From NCBI GenBank assembly GCA_019638015.1, contig JAHBUP010000001.1, positions 3,566,424-3,630,423 on the forward strand: a DNA stretch of 64,000 nt, written 5' to 3'. This DNA comes from Melioribacteraceae bacterium. Lineage in GTDB: Bacteria; Bacteroidota; Ignavibacteria; Ignavibacteriales; Melioribacteraceae. The notes under the pieces are model-generated. The model searched no databases. It was not told the DNA's origin and saw only the letters and a program-made list of their open reading frames with translations. Both the position numbers and the translations under genes were made by a program. Positions 1-9,070 of the stretch are shown here, in pieces; the stretch's first letter is position 1, and each line of letters starts with the position of its first letter.

Positions 1-76
1 GAATATCGGTTTCGGGAAGTGAATTAATGTACCCCGAATAAAAACTTGAGTATTCATCTTGTGCCGGTTTTTTCAT
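1..76 (-). CDS. DinB-like protein, N-terminal fragment (cut by window edge)
   Basis: The first 25 codons of a minus-strand gene are visible, starting at an ATG at 74-76 and running off the left edge. The peptide begins MKKPAQDEYSSFYSGYI and then reads NSLPETDI. That acidic, tyrosine-rich opening resembles the start of DinB/YfiT-type metal-dependent proteins of Bacteroidota. An AGGTAA sequence lies just upstream of the ATG. The next gene downstream of this strand is off the window, and the upstream neighbour (CotH protein) ends only 9 bases away, so the two could be co-transcribed. The family call rests on 25 residues and is tentative; the gene itself is likely real. Confidence 0.5.
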   Translation of the reverse strand, partial: MKKPAQDEYSSFYSGYINSLPETDI

Positions 77-85
77 TAGAATTAC

Positions 86-2449
86 CTATTTAATTAAAAC
101 AATTTTTTTTATTTCAGAATAATTAGTAGATGAGAGTTTAACAAAATAATTACCTGATGGCAACATTTTCCCGTAGTTATCTTTTGCTTTCCAAATCAGA
201 GAATGCATACCTGGATTAATATTGTATAGTGTGTTGTTAAATACAAGTTTTCCTAAGATATCAAAAATATGAATACGAATATCAGAAAGTTCCGGTGCAT
301 AAAAACGGATTGTTGTTTCAGGATTGAAAGGATTTGGAAATACATCAAAGCTAAATCTACTAGGAATATATTTTTCATCTTTGACTGTTGTAATTTTATT
401 GGATCTGCCAGGCGTTTGAGAACCTACTTCCCAGCTGCCGGTTCCATCAACAATTCTTGCATATGATTTGTCCGCATCGAGTTTGGGAAACGAAATTGAG
501 TCAATCCATGTAACACCATCCTCTTCAACAATTCCAATAAATTCTCCATCAGCCGATAATTTAAAGTTAGTATGAATTCCTGCCTGGTTTTTATCTTGAT
601 CTTCATCGCACCAAATAATTAAAAACTCCCCTGGATTTATTAACAAACCCTCTTGATTGAATTTCCACTTTGTCGGGTTATCTTTTTTATCTGTTAAATA
701 TTTACCTGTTAAATTTATTGCTGTGGTGCCATAGTTATGAATTTCAATCCAATCATCATAATCCCCAGCGGGATCTTGAATGCTTGTTTTATTATCTGCC
801 ATTATCTCGTTGATGGCGAGCCCTGTAGTAAACTGTGCACTTGAATTCTTAACTTCAACAAAACTATTTAATGGGAATCTCGCAAAACTTCCTCCATTAC
901 TTTCAACATAGATTTTAAATCTGCCAAAACCATTTTTTCCCAATGGCGGAAGTGTTACTTTATATCGATCAGCCTCGTCAACAATTTTAGTATTGGGGAC
1001 TGGCGCGTATTTCATTTCATGAAAATAAATAACTGTTAGCATTCCGGGATGGTACTCAAGCGCAACTTTTGCTAATCCTTCATGCGCAAATGCTGAAACA
1101 TAAACAGTGATTGAATCGTTCGGTGAAGGATTTACTGGCTCGGTATGAATTTTATATACAACAGGTTTTGAATTGACATACTTTAATTGAGACTGAATTG
1201 ATTTTGAGCGTAAATCAATAAATTGTTTAATTCCGGTTCTAACATGTTGATTTTCAAGAGAAGTAAATGAATTGAAAAAATCGGCGGTCGAAAATCCGTA
1301 ATCCAATGTTCGATACTGATCATTTAACGCAAATGGTGTAATTAAATTGCGAATATCGTCAATCTTTTTATTAAGATTTGTAATGTTTACAATATTCTTA
1401 GAGTAAAAATCTAAATAGTGAGTATAAAGATTTCGGTATTCCGGATGAGCCATTAATTTTTCTGCAAGCGGGCGTTTACCCTGTACAACTTTTGGAAAAT
1501 CATAAGGATTAGCATTTGCCCAATCAATAGGCCACCAGCTAATTCCGAAAGTATTGTCATAATCATAAGGTATCCATCTAAACTTCCCAAAAGCCGGTTC
1601 ATAATAGAGATAATAATTATTATTCAGCGACCAATAATCATCCCACGAACCCATCAGCAAATTCATTGCCTGATATTTTAGATACTCATCAACAAAAAGT
1701 ATATTATCAATTGAATCGGCAAAATTTGTTGTATTACTGTTAACAATCTTGATCAATCGAAAAAGTTGAGAATAATCATCCTCATCTTGGTTGGTCATTA
1801 ATTCATAAGCCGGGTATGACTTAGTATACTTAAGTGAGTTTTCCGTCATTCCCTGTTGATATACGAGATCGGCAGGATATAAACATTTAAACAAATTACC
1901 TGATGCATCATCATAATTCTTTTTAAGAAATTCTCTATCGATATGCTCAATCGAAATATATAAACCTTGATAAATATCATTTATATATAGGGCAGTATGA
2001 GATGCCCGGCTCGCGGTTATTCCAGCTATCTGAAAAATATCCCACGCAATTTTCGCTCTTGAAATAGATGGATCGTTATGTTCCCCATTGAGATTAAGCT
2101 TATCGACTCCAAGGAATTCTCTTCCCGGGATAAAATCGTCAAATGACAGTTTGAAAGATAGTTTTCTAGAATCACGAGAAGTATTTCCTCTTACTCTAAT
2201 CCCAACATCGGTAACTGTTGTGTCTATATATTTATTTTTTATTGTAATTGAACAATTATGCAAAGAATCAATTCTGGGATTGGAAACCATCCAGCTGTAG
2301 TCTTCGCTTTTCATTGTAACTTTAATAATCATCACTTCGGTATCATCATACAGCCGCCAGCTCTGTTTTGACTGAGAGAAAAGTTGAGAAGTATTAAAAA
2401 TGAGAAAAAGAGGAATGAATATATTTAAGGCGAAATATTTTAGTTTCAT
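86..2449 (-). CDS. CotH kinase-family protein with lamin-tail domain and T9SS sorting domain
   Basis: A 787-aa exported protein. Residues 1-26 form a signal peptide ending around LFSQS. Residues about 40-420 are a CotH-like domain (spore-coat protein kinase family), with the family's acidic active-site stretch IPYDYDNTFG at about 293-302 and RVRGNTSR at about 86-93. Residues about 545-655 match a lamin-tail domain (LAINEIMADN, then YDDWIEIHN). The last 85 residues are a type A T9SS sorting domain with FPNPFNPETTIRF and a lysine-rich end, so the protein is expected to cross the outer membrane and be anchored or released there. CotH domains phosphorylate proteins in Bacillus; here the substrate is unknown. 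It is the first of several exported proteins in this minus-strand cluster and lies next to a PorV/PorQ-like barrel. Confidence 0.88.
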   Translation of the reverse strand: MKLKYFALNIFIPLFLIFNTSQLFSQSKQSWRLYDDTEVMIIKVTMKSEDYSWMVSNPRIDSLHNCSITIKNKYIDTTVTDVGIRVRGNTSRDSRKLSFKLSFDDFIPGREFLGVDKLNLNGEHNDPSISRAKIAWDIFQIAGITASRASHTALYINDIYQGLYISIEHIDREFLKKNYDDASGNLFKCLYPADLVYQQGMTENSLKYTKSYPAYELMTNQDEDDYSQLFRLIKIVNSNTTNFADSIDNILFVDEYLKYQAMNLLMGSWDDYWSLNNNYYLYYEPAFGKFRWIPYDYDNTFGISWWPIDWANANPYDFPKVVQGKRPLAEKLMAHPEYRNLYTHYLDFYSKNIVNITNLNKKIDDIRNLITPFALNDQYRTLDYGFSTADFFNSFTSLENQHVRTGIKQFIDLRSKSIQSQLKYVNSKPVVYKIHTEPVNPSPNDSITVYVSAFAHEGLAKVALEYHPGMLTVIYFHEMKYAPVPNTKIVDEADRYKVTLPPLGKNGFGRFKIYVESNGGSFARFPLNSFVEVKNSSAQFTTGLAINEIMADNKTSIQDPAGDYDDWIEIHNYGTTAINLTGKYLTDKKDNPTKWKFNQEGLLINPGEFLIIWCDEDQDKNQAGIHTNFKLSADGEFIGIVEEDGVTWIDSISFPKLDADKSYARIVDGTGSWEVGSQTPGRSNKITTVKDEKYIPSRFSFDVFPNPFNPETTIRFYAPELSDIRIHIFDILGKLVFNNTLYNINPGMHSLIWKAKDNYGKMLPSGNYFVKLSSTNYSEIKKIVLIK

Positions 2450-2458
2450 GATGTAATA

Positions 2459-2478
2459 ATATTAGTTGAGACTAATAT
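2459..2478. repeat. Short palindrome upstream of the CotH gene
   Basis: A perfect inverted repeat, ATATTAGT-TGAG-ACTAATAT, ends 9 bases before the start codon of the CotH-family gene. It is too AT-rich, and lacks the T-run, for a convincing terminator of the upstream gene (stop at 2541). It could be an operator or an RNA hairpin that covers the ribosome binding region. I see the symmetry only; the role is a guess. Confidence 0.4.
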
Positions 2479-2540
2479 AGGCAATACATAGAATCTACGA
2501 AAAAGATTTGAGTGCAAAATGGAATGACTTTATCACAATA

Positions 2541-3680
2541 TTAAAATAATCTTCTGTTTATATTTAATGAAACTCCAAAGGAAGCTAGGGAATTTTTCCC
2601 ATTATTTTGTGTGCCATCAAGGTTATAAATAGAAATGTTATTTATTTCAATTAGTGAATAATTAAATTCTATATCAACTGGCAATCCAAACAGTGAACCA
2701 ACAAATGGTATATTAATTCCAGCTCCATATCTAAAGAGGAATTTTTTAGAATCGTAAAGAATATTTTTTTCTGGTGAGTTCACCGCACCAAGTCTAAGAT
2801 ATACAGTTTTAAACAATCCCGCCTGAACACCAAAACTCCAATAATCTCTCCTGCTCCCTTCAGAGCTTCCGGGATTTAATAAATTTTTATACTCCCCAGA
2901 AAATATCAGATTTGTCTTGGCTCTAACTTTTGCCCCCAATACCATATTTGCATTATAAACGAAGCCAATTCTCGCAAATCGGGGGAGCTTTACTTTAGCA
3001 AATCCTTGATTATAAATATGTTCGTTTTGCTCATAATCGGTTCCAAAGTTTTGAAATGCACAGCCAATATTTAATTGATCCGTATAACTATCACTACTTA
3101 TAAATGAATTGAAGGAATATAAAATTCCCAGATCAAATAAAATTGGACTGTTTGATTCCAATGAGTTACTAACACCAAAACTGCTCGTTCTTCTTTTGTT
3201 GAATATTTTCGCGGACGCGCCAACACTTAATCCTTTTATTGGAGAACCGGCAAAACCAATTATGATTGTATTATTTATATCTTTTTGAGTCTCCGAAGGA
3301 ATAGACCATAATGGAGAAGTATATACTAAATCGCCCGATGAATATTTGTGGTATGCTAAAACAGCGGCACCAAATGATGTATTTATTTCAGCACCTATAG
3401 ATTGAAAAGCCATATTTTTGAAAAACGTATTCCAATCATTTTTTCTTTCATTAAAAAATAAATTGATTCCCTCTTTACCATTAATCGCGGCGGGATTGGA
3501 GAAATAACTCCCGCTCGCAAAATTATTAGCAACACTCGACTCACCGGTTCCTATTTGCTGAGTTGATGGATTTATATCCAGAGAAGTACCTTTCAATACA
3601 TAACTGGAATAGTAAGATTGAGATTTTAATGTAACGGTTATAACAAGAATTATGAATAGGATTTTAAGGATAAAATCCAT
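2541..3680 (-). CDS. PorV/PorQ-like outer-membrane beta-barrel protein
   Basis: A 379-aa protein with a short signal peptide (about residues 1-20). After it comes an N-terminal pattern typical of PorV/PorQ/FadL-like barrels: a segment of the form IGTGESSVA followed by SYFSNPAAING. The rest alternates hydrophobic and polar residues in short strands with glycine/aromatic turns and ends in an aromatic residue (NRRLF), a usual C-terminal outer-membrane insertion signal. PorV shuttles T9SS cargo, whereas many paralogues in this phylum have no known role, so I do not assign a gene name. Its start codon sits one base from the stop of the beta-lactamase-like gene, so the two are likely co-transcribed. 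Confidence 0.65.
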   Translation of the reverse strand: MDFILKILFIILVITVTLKSQSYYSSYVLKGTSLDINPSTQQIGTGESSVANNFASGSYFSNPAAINGKEGINLFFNERKNDWNTFFKNMAFQSIGAEINTSFGAAVLAYHKYSSGDLVYTSPLWSIPSETQKDINNTIIIGFAGSPIKGLSVGASAKIFNKRRTSSFGVSNSLESNSPILFDLGILYSFNSFISSDSYTDQLNIGCAFQNFGTDYEQNEHIYNQGFAKVKLPRFARIGFVYNANMVLGAKVRAKTNLIFSGEYKNLLNPGSSEGSRRDYWSFGVQAGLFKTVYLRLGAVNSPEKNILYDSKKFLFRYGAGINIPFVGSLFGLPVDIEFNYSLIEINNISIYNLDGTQNNGKNSLASFGVSLNINRRLF

Positions 3681-3681
3681 T

Positions 3682-5184
3682 TCATTTTTCCTTTTGGAAA
3701 AGTAATTCTGTAAATATAAAATCGGGTGAATTTGGTACTTCTATCGAAAAACTTTTTACAGATGCGTCAAAATTCATATCAAATTTAATCCAACCCCGTG
3801 TTAAAAATTCATCTTCCCAATCGATATAAAATGAATCGTAATGATAATGTTTCAGTTCTCCCTTCATTGTTGGGGAAGGTAAAAATTGCATAAATAGCTT
3901 TTCCTTCTCAATCCTTATTTCAGCTTTACCATACATTTTATCTTCATAAAGACCGGTATATTTTTCTAATTCCAGAGAGGGTTTTGTGTTTTTAACTCTA
4001 ACTTCTTCACGACGCAAGTTTTCTTTTTCAAAATTCTCTTCTCTTTTTTTCCAGTTTTCGAGCATAATCTTATTCCAATCTTGCGGTTCTTTATTAATCA
4101 GTACTTCAAGAATGTAGTTTCTTACTGCTGTCACCATTCCGGTTTCGTAATTGCTAAGAATAACAGTTCCGATCTTTTCTTCAGGAATTAAAGTTACATC
4201 GGATATCATTCCCGGCATTCCTCCTCCATGGTTAAATAACTTTTTCCCATTCCAGTATCTTATAAACCAACCCAATCCGTAATTATTTGTACCTACAGGA
4301 GTTTGGTTTAGCCACATTTCGGCTGATTGTTTTTCACTAAATACAGTTTTATCACCAACTTTGCCTTTGTTTAATTGAAGTCGAATCCAATTAGTCATAT
4401 CTGCAACAGAAGAAACAATTGCACCGGCGGGAGCTACAGTTTCTATAGAATAAAATTCAGGATAAGCTTCAACTTTTCCATTTTTGATTTTGTGGGGCTG
4501 AGCATAATTTCCCCTTACTTTCATATCCGCTAATGAAGTAACACTTCTATTCATATTTAATGGAACAAAGAAATGTGCTTTAATAAAGTCACTCCACAAA
4601 GTATCAGTAATAGCTGTAATTACTTCTCCCGCCACGCTGTACATTATATTTTGGTAACCATATTTACTTCTAAAACTTGAGGTAGGTTTAAGATATTGTG
4701 CTCTTCTAATCACTTCCTTTGAATCATAATTTGAACCGAGCCAAAGTATATCCCCGCTAAATGTCTCAAGCCCGCTCCGGTGTGTAACAAGGTCTCTTAT
4801 AGTAATTTCATTAGTGACCCATGGATCATACATATGAAAATCGGGCAGGTATTTAATTACCTTGTCATCCCAATTAACTAGTTTTCTATCAACGAGAGTA
4901 GCTATTGCCGCAGTTGTGAATGCCTTTGAACAGGAAGCAATCATAAAAAGAGTATTTTCATCAACTCTTTCCGAACTCCGCAAATCTTTAAATCCATATC
5001 CTCTTGAAAAAATAACAGAATCATTCTTAACGACTGCAACTGCAAAACCAGGCATCTTCCAGTCATCCATCGACTTAACAATAAAAGAGTCAATTTTTTC
5101 GATCTGATTTTTCTGTGGTAGAAGAGGACTTGAAATAATTACAAGAAGAGTACAGATCCCAACAAAGATTTTACGAAAACTCAT
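3682..5184 (-). CDS. Serine beta-lactamase-fold hydrolase (class C / D-Ala-D-Ala carboxypeptidase type)
   Basis: A 500-aa exported serine hydrolase of the beta-lactamase/transpeptidase-like superfamily (PF00144). The SxxK nucleophile motif is SCSK at about 84-87, the YxN motif is YQN at about 177-179, and a late HGG motif occurs in LFNHGGGMPG. A C-terminal region of about 100 residues resembles the DUF3471 tail often fused to these enzymes. I chose the ATG at 5182-5184, not the in-frame ATG at 5196: GGGAG lies five bases before it and overlaps the upstream ATG. Such enzymes act in the periplasm as peptidases or esterases on D-amino-acid peptides; the substrate cannot be read from sequence. 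Not necessarily an antibiotic-resistance gene. Confidence 0.85.
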   Translation of the reverse strand: MSFRKIFVGICTLLVIISSPLLPQKNQIEKIDSFIVKSMDDWKMPGFAVAVVKNDSVIFSRGYGFKDLRSSERVDENTLFMIASCSKAFTTAAIATLVDRKLVNWDDKVIKYLPDFHMYDPWVTNEITIRDLVTHRSGLETFSGDILWLGSNYDSKEVIRRAQYLKPTSSFRSKYGYQNIMYSVAGEVITAITDTLWSDFIKAHFFVPLNMNRSVTSLADMKVRGNYAQPHKIKNGKVEAYPEFYSIETVAPAGAIVSSVADMTNWIRLQLNKGKVGDKTVFSEKQSAEMWLNQTPVGTNNYGLGWFIRYWNGKKLFNHGGGMPGMISDVTLIPEEKIGTVILSNYETGMVTAVRNYILEVLINKEPQDWNKIMLENWKKREENFEKENLRREEVRVKNTKPSLELEKYTGLYEDKMYGKAEIRIEKEKLFMQFLPSPTMKGELKHYHYDSFYIDWEDEFLTRGWIKFDMNFDASVKSFSIEVPNSPDFIFTELLFQKEK

Positions 5185-5214
5185 ATATACTCCCATATTA
5201 TTAAAAATGAAAAA

Positions 5215-5249
5215 GGGATTAAGCTTAACAATTTTAAAAACTTAATCCC
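5215..5249 (-). terminator. Rho-independent terminator of the cytidylate-kinase-like gene
   Basis: Read on the minus strand, GGGATTAAG, a 17-base loop and CTTAATCCC form a 9-bp stem followed directly by TTTTTC. It lies between the stop of the kinase-like gene at 5299 and the start of the beta-lactamase-like gene, so it should end the former transcript. Confidence 0.7.
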
Positions 5250-5298
5250 AAATCTAATCGCTAAAATAATGTGCTATGTACATTAGGGCAATTAATTT

Positions 5299-6054
5299 TT
5301 ATCTATCCATTAAATCATTTTCAATCTGTAGATGGGATTGGACAAAATAATGCTCATATCGACGCATCACACAATGTCCAATCATCTCTGCAATCTCATC
5401 AAAACCCAGCATGTTTGTATTAATTACGGCATGATACAAATGGGGATCTTCTATATCTTTATGAAAATATTTGAGAAGGTACATTTTTCGAGCTTCATCC
5501 TCCTTCACAATAAATTCAGCTGCCTGTTTGCGATCGATCTCATACAATTTCATCGCGGTTTCAATTCTAAATTGAAGTGGGGCCACTAATCGTACATGCA
5601 AAGCCTTAGGATAATCTTTAAGAATGATATTTGAACCTCGCCCAACTATAACAGAGCAGCCATAATGAGCAAGATGCAGTATAGTCTGCTTAGTTTTATT
5701 TAATAGAGCCAATTTTGAGGGACTAATACCAAGCATTTCATTAAACCAAGAATCGAGTGTATGGGGTTTCTCGTTTTCTAAAAACTTTTTGAAATGAATT
5801 GGTAAATTATGATCCTCCAATACACGGTTTATTAAATCTTTATCAAAGTAAGTCCAGTGATTATAATGCTTAACAGAAAAACTATTTAAATACTCACAAA
5901 GCTTATTACAAATTGTAGGTGCGCCCACTCCAGTTTCGCGGGATATTGTTACTACCGGACCCGGATTTTTTTTTACGATGTTTTGTAATTCTTCGAACTC
6001 AGAATGCTTTTGAAGATAGGCGCGCGCTTTTTCGTACGACGTCATGTGTTTCAT
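5299..6054 (-). CDS. Cytidylate-kinase-like family protein
   Basis: A protein of about 251 aa in the cytidylate-kinase-like family (PF13189, P-loop NTPase fold). The phosphate-binding loop follows the strand PVVTISRETGVGAPTICNKL; it is of the SRxxGxGA type, not a classical GxxGxGKS. Further family marks are VIVGRGSNIIL and the Arg-rich EARKMYLLKYFHKD lid-like region, followed by DPHLYHAVINT. Family members occur widely in Bacteroidota and in anaerobes; the real nucleotide substrate is mostly unproven, so no cmk name is given. The start used is the ATG at 6052-6054, which has GGAGG five bases upstream; a second in-frame ATG at 6066 overlaps that GGAGG. Confidence 0.82.
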   Translation of the reverse strand: MKHMTSYEKARAYLQKHSEFEELQNIVKKNPGPVVTISRETGVGAPTICNKLCEYLNSFSVKHYNHWTYFDKDLINRVLEDHNLPIHFKKFLENEKPHTLDSWFNEMLGISPSKLALLNKTKQTILHLAHYGCSVIVGRGSNIILKDYPKALHVRLVAPLQFRIETAMKLYEIDRKQAAEFIVKEDEARKMYLLKYFHKDIEDPHLYHAVINTNMLGFDEIAEMIGHCVMRRYEHYFVQSHLQIENDLMDR

Positions 6055-6137
6055 TGCAGCCTCCATAGTTTGTGATGGATGGAGGAAGGGATATATTTCT
6101 GCTTAAAAGTAAATAAAAGTGTAATAAAAATCAGAAT

Positions 6138-6926
6138 TTATTTTACCAACTTATACAGTTGAATAATTTCATTTGGAGTTAGAGCTTTATTGTAAATTCT
6201 AACATCATCAATAGTACCTTTAAAAGAATCATCAATAAGATAATGCTCGTATCGGTATAATGCTCCTATCGAGACGGGCTGTGATGTCTCAATATTTCCC
6301 AACACCACCTTCTTTGAATCCATTAATTTTTCATTTAGAAATATCTTCATGGTGGAATATTCTTTTGATCTTTCAAAAACTGCCGTGAGCATAAAATATT
6401 TATTTAATGGAAGCTCACTAATCGGAAATCCAACATACTCCCTCTTATCGTTAATATCTATTAAGTGAAACCAAATCTCTGTTTGACCCGATATTGTTTG
6501 ATACATAGGCTGCTTCACTGTTCTTATTGAGTAACCGGTATTTGGCGGATAGGCAAACATCGTTTGACCATTATTAATAATTTTTGCGCTTCTATCAAAA
6601 TTATCTCCTTTAACCCAAAGTGTAATTGTAGTACTTTCATGAATAAAGCTCAGCTCAGGATTAAAATCAAACTTCAAATAACTTTGTCCATCAAAATAGA
6701 ATGCGCTGAATGGATTGTTAAACCGATCATCGACAAAAATGGCTCCATTTACTGTACCATGTATATTATGTCCGCTCATATCATTTGCATTTCCGGTAAA
6801 GGGCCAATAAGCTAAGAGATCCAAATCCGGGTTAAAGATTGGCTCCGGCTCCAGTTCTCTTGTTACATTACATGAATAAATAATTAGTAAGAGAACTGAT
6901 AAAAATTTTGTCACTAATTTTTTCAT
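6138..6926 (-). CDS. LamG-domain lipoprotein
   Basis: A 262-aa lipoprotein. The N-terminus is a signal peptide with lipobox IYSC, giving a lipidated Cys at about residue 19. The mature part is a single LamG/concanavalin-A-like jelly roll: it opens with LLAYWPFTGNANDMSGHNIHG, continues with SAFYFDGQSYLKFD and ITLWVKGD, and ends with GTIDDVRIYNKALTPNEI. LamG domains bind sugars or proteins at the cell surface. The ATG at 6926 is preferred to a GTG at 6929. It starts 16 bases after the amidase stop, so it is probably the second gene of that transcript. Confidence 0.85.
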   Translation of the reverse strand: MKKLVTKFLSVLLLIIYSCNVTRELEPEPIFNPDLDLLAYWPFTGNANDMSGHNIHGTVNGAIFVDDRFNNPFSAFYFDGQSYLKFDFNPELSFIHESTTITLWVKGDNFDRSAKIINNGQTMFAYPPNTGYSIRTVKQPMYQTISGQTEIWFHLIDINDKREYVGFPISELPLNKYFMLTAVFERSKEYSTMKIFLNEKLMDSKKVVLGNIETSQPVSIGALYRYEHYLIDDSFKGTIDDVRIYNKALTPNEIIQLYKLVK

Positions 6927-6942
6927 CACTCATATCATTCCA

Positions 6943-8610
6943 TTATTTACTGAATAAGGGAGGATGTTTTTTATGATGCGCGGTTTCATCCTGATATTTT
7001 TTCGCGGCCGCAATTATTGTTCCTTCATCAAATAATTTACCTATAAATGTAAAACTGGTTGGTGTACCTGCTTTTGAAAAACCGGTAGGAACTACTACAC
7101 TCGGATGACCGGTTAAATTTGTAACTAATAAATTATTTCCTATCCATGATGGAGAAACATAAAAATCCAAATCTTTAATCATTTCATTCATTTGCTGAAT
7201 CAATAAAAATCTAATTCTATTCGCATTTATATATTCAACCGCAGGTATAAACCTGGATGATCTAAACACATTCGGCCATGCGTTTTTAATTTGCCTTACT
7301 AACTGATCATCTTTATTTGACCTTGTTAGCTCATCAAAAGCTGCACCAGCTTCTGCAGTCAGAATAAAAGAAATATCATAATTACTTATCGTTGGCAATT
7401 CAATAGGTATTAACTTAGCTCCTAATTTCTCCAATTGTTTTAGGGCAACAGAATCTTGAGAATGAAATGGATACTTTTTGTCAAAATCATTTTTTAGGTA
7501 ACCAATTTTTAATTTGCTGAAATCAATTTTGTGCGAATAATTAAATGGGGCGTTTATTAATGTTTGATCTTTTATATCTTTCCCATAAATGGAATTAAAA
7601 ACAATTGCGAGATCTTCCACGTTTCTGCAGATTGTACCAATTTTATCCATCGACCAACTTAATGCCATCGCACCTGTTCTGCTTACTCTTCCATAAGTTG
7701 GCCGCAGTCCGCTTACCCCGCATACAGTTGAAGGAGAAACAATTGAGCCCCATGTTTCGGTGCCAATCGCAAATGGGACCAATCCAGCCGATACAGCCGA
7801 TGCAGAACCAGCTGAGGAGCCGCTCGATCCTTTTGTAGTATCCCACGGATTTCTAGTAATTCCTCCAAACCATACATCTCCCCAAGCAAGTTCCCCCATC
7901 GAAAATTTAGCAACTAAAACAGCACCCGAGTTACTTAATTTTTTTATTACTTCAGCATCTTCATCTATTAGTTGATCTTTAAATGGGGAAGCTCCCCAGG
8001 TAGTTTTATAATTTTTTGTTGATAATAAATCTTTTACGCCATATGGAATTCCATGCAGCATTCCTCTGTATTTGCCCGATTTAATTTCTAAATCCGCTTT
8101 TTCTGCTTCAGCATAAGCTCTCTCTTCGGTAATTGTAATTACATTAAACAGATTTGGAGAGAATTTTTTCAGTCTATCAATAAAGAAGCGGGTTAATTTT
8201 ACCGATGATATTTTCCTGGTTTTAATTAATTGTGCGAGTTCTCCGATAGAATAAAATGCAAGCTCATTAATGTTGGCAGGTAATTTTACAGAAGTATAAT
8301 TACTAAAAATCAGTTTATTTTGTTTTTGTGAAATCGAAAAACCAATTGGGAGGGGATTAAATGAGATTGCCGGAGGTATTTCGTTTGTAAGGGAAAGTTG
8401 ACGATTTTTAATAAAACTTTCTAGGTTTTCATTTAAAGCGTCAGCCATCGAATCACGCTCGGCATCGCTGAATTCGAGACCAATAATTTTTTCGGCGAAA
8501 GGAATATCATTTTTGGTGATCTTGACTAACTCAGTAGTAAAAAAAGTAAATGCCGAAATAGAGATGATGATAAAAAGAAGGAATGATTTACTAAAAAAAT
8601 TTGTTTTCAT
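6943..8610 (-). CDS. Exported amidase-signature hydrolase
   Basis: A 555-aa enzyme of the amidase signature family (PF01425), which hydrolyses amide bonds with a Ser-cisSer-Lys triad. A hydrophobic N-terminal segment (about 8-26) acts as a signal peptide or anchor. The catalytic Lys is in YGVKDLL at about 193, the cis-Ser in KGSSGSSAGSASA at about 262, and the nucleophile Ser in TETWGSIVSPST at about 289. The glycine-rich signature differs from the textbook GGSSGGSAA, and TGGSIR is replaced by TWGSIV, as seen in a subgroup of exported amidases. This is not the GatA subunit: it is exported and stands without gatB/gatC. It is followed by the LamG lipoprotein gene. Confidence 0.87.
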   Translation of the reverse strand: MKTNFFSKSFLLFIIISISAFTFFTTELVKITKNDIPFAEKIIGLEFSDAERDSMADALNENLESFIKNRQLSLTNEIPPAISFNPLPIGFSISQKQNKLIFSNYTSVKLPANINELAFYSIGELAQLIKTRKISSVKLTRFFIDRLKKFSPNLFNVITITEERAYAEAEKADLEIKSGKYRGMLHGIPYGVKDLLSTKNYKTTWGASPFKDQLIDEDAEVIKKLSNSGAVLVAKFSMGELAWGDVWFGGITRNPWDTTKGSSGSSAGSASAVSAGLVPFAIGTETWGSIVSPSTVCGVSGLRPTYGRVSRTGAMALSWSMDKIGTICRNVEDLAIVFNSIYGKDIKDQTLINAPFNYSHKIDFSKLKIGYLKNDFDKKYPFHSQDSVALKQLEKLGAKLIPIELPTISNYDISFILTAEAGAAFDELTRSNKDDQLVRQIKNAWPNVFRSSRFIPAVEYINANRIRFLLIQQMNEMIKDLDFYVSPSWIGNNLLVTNLTGHPSVVVPTGFSKAGTPTSFTFIGKLFDEGTIIAAAKKYQDETAHHKKHPPLFSK

Positions 8611-8665
8611 ATGATCCTCTGCCGGATTTAAAAATGATTATGTTGAAAACCGAAATATTCGATTG

Positions 8666-9070
8666 CTATTTACTCAGTTTTGGTTTTCGCGCCGGAGTTG
8701 TTTTAATAAATATTGGCGTGATTAAAGTCCAAAGCACCAACAATATTGCTGCAATTTGTGGATTATACCATCCTTCTAATCGAAATGGCCCGCCAAGTGA
8801 ATAAGTCCAAATTAAAAATGCGATGCTGCTTAAAACGATCTGATTCATCTTATAAACATGCTGTACATTCACTAAATATACTGGCGTAACAATTATGAAC
8901 ACACCCACAACTAGCCACAGAACTATAATTTGATAATCGATATTTCCAATTACCACCGGTTGGTCAGCAATTAAATTTTGAATAAAAAGGTATGCTGCAA
9001 TAATTTCGCTGGGAATTAATTTTAATAGTTTGTCTAAATAGATTTGATCTTGTCTAATTTCTCGTGCCAC
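8666..9070 (-). CDS. Small four-helix membrane protein of unknown function
   Basis: A 134-aa protein that I do not recognise. It has about four hydrophobic segments: around residues 20-35, 45-68, 76-92 and 104-122. The N-terminus (MAREIRQDQIYLDKLLKLIPSEIIAAY) is polar and the C-terminus basic (TPARKPKLSK), consistent with both ends in the cytoplasm. The start is a GTG with GGAGG six bases upstream, a good match. It stands alone upstream of the amidase gene; the gap to it is 55 bases, so co-transcription is possible. Confidence 0.7.
   Translation of the reverse strand: MAREIRQDQIYLDKLLKLIPSEIIAAYLFIQNLIADQPVVIGNIDYQIIVLWLVVGVFIIVTPVYLVNVQHVYKMNQIVLSSIAFLIWTYSLGGPFRLEGWYNPQIAAILLVLWTLITPIFIKTTPARKPKLSK

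Noticed and set aside
5299-6054. Calling the kinase-like gene cmk (cytidylate kinase)
   Set aside because: The P-loop region is of the cytidylate-kinase-like family PF13189, which is distinct from true CMP kinase, and no rpsA or other usual neighbour is present.
6943-8610. GatA subunit of the amidotransferase
   Set aside because: It has a signal peptide, is not next to gatB/gatC, and carries an altered signature.
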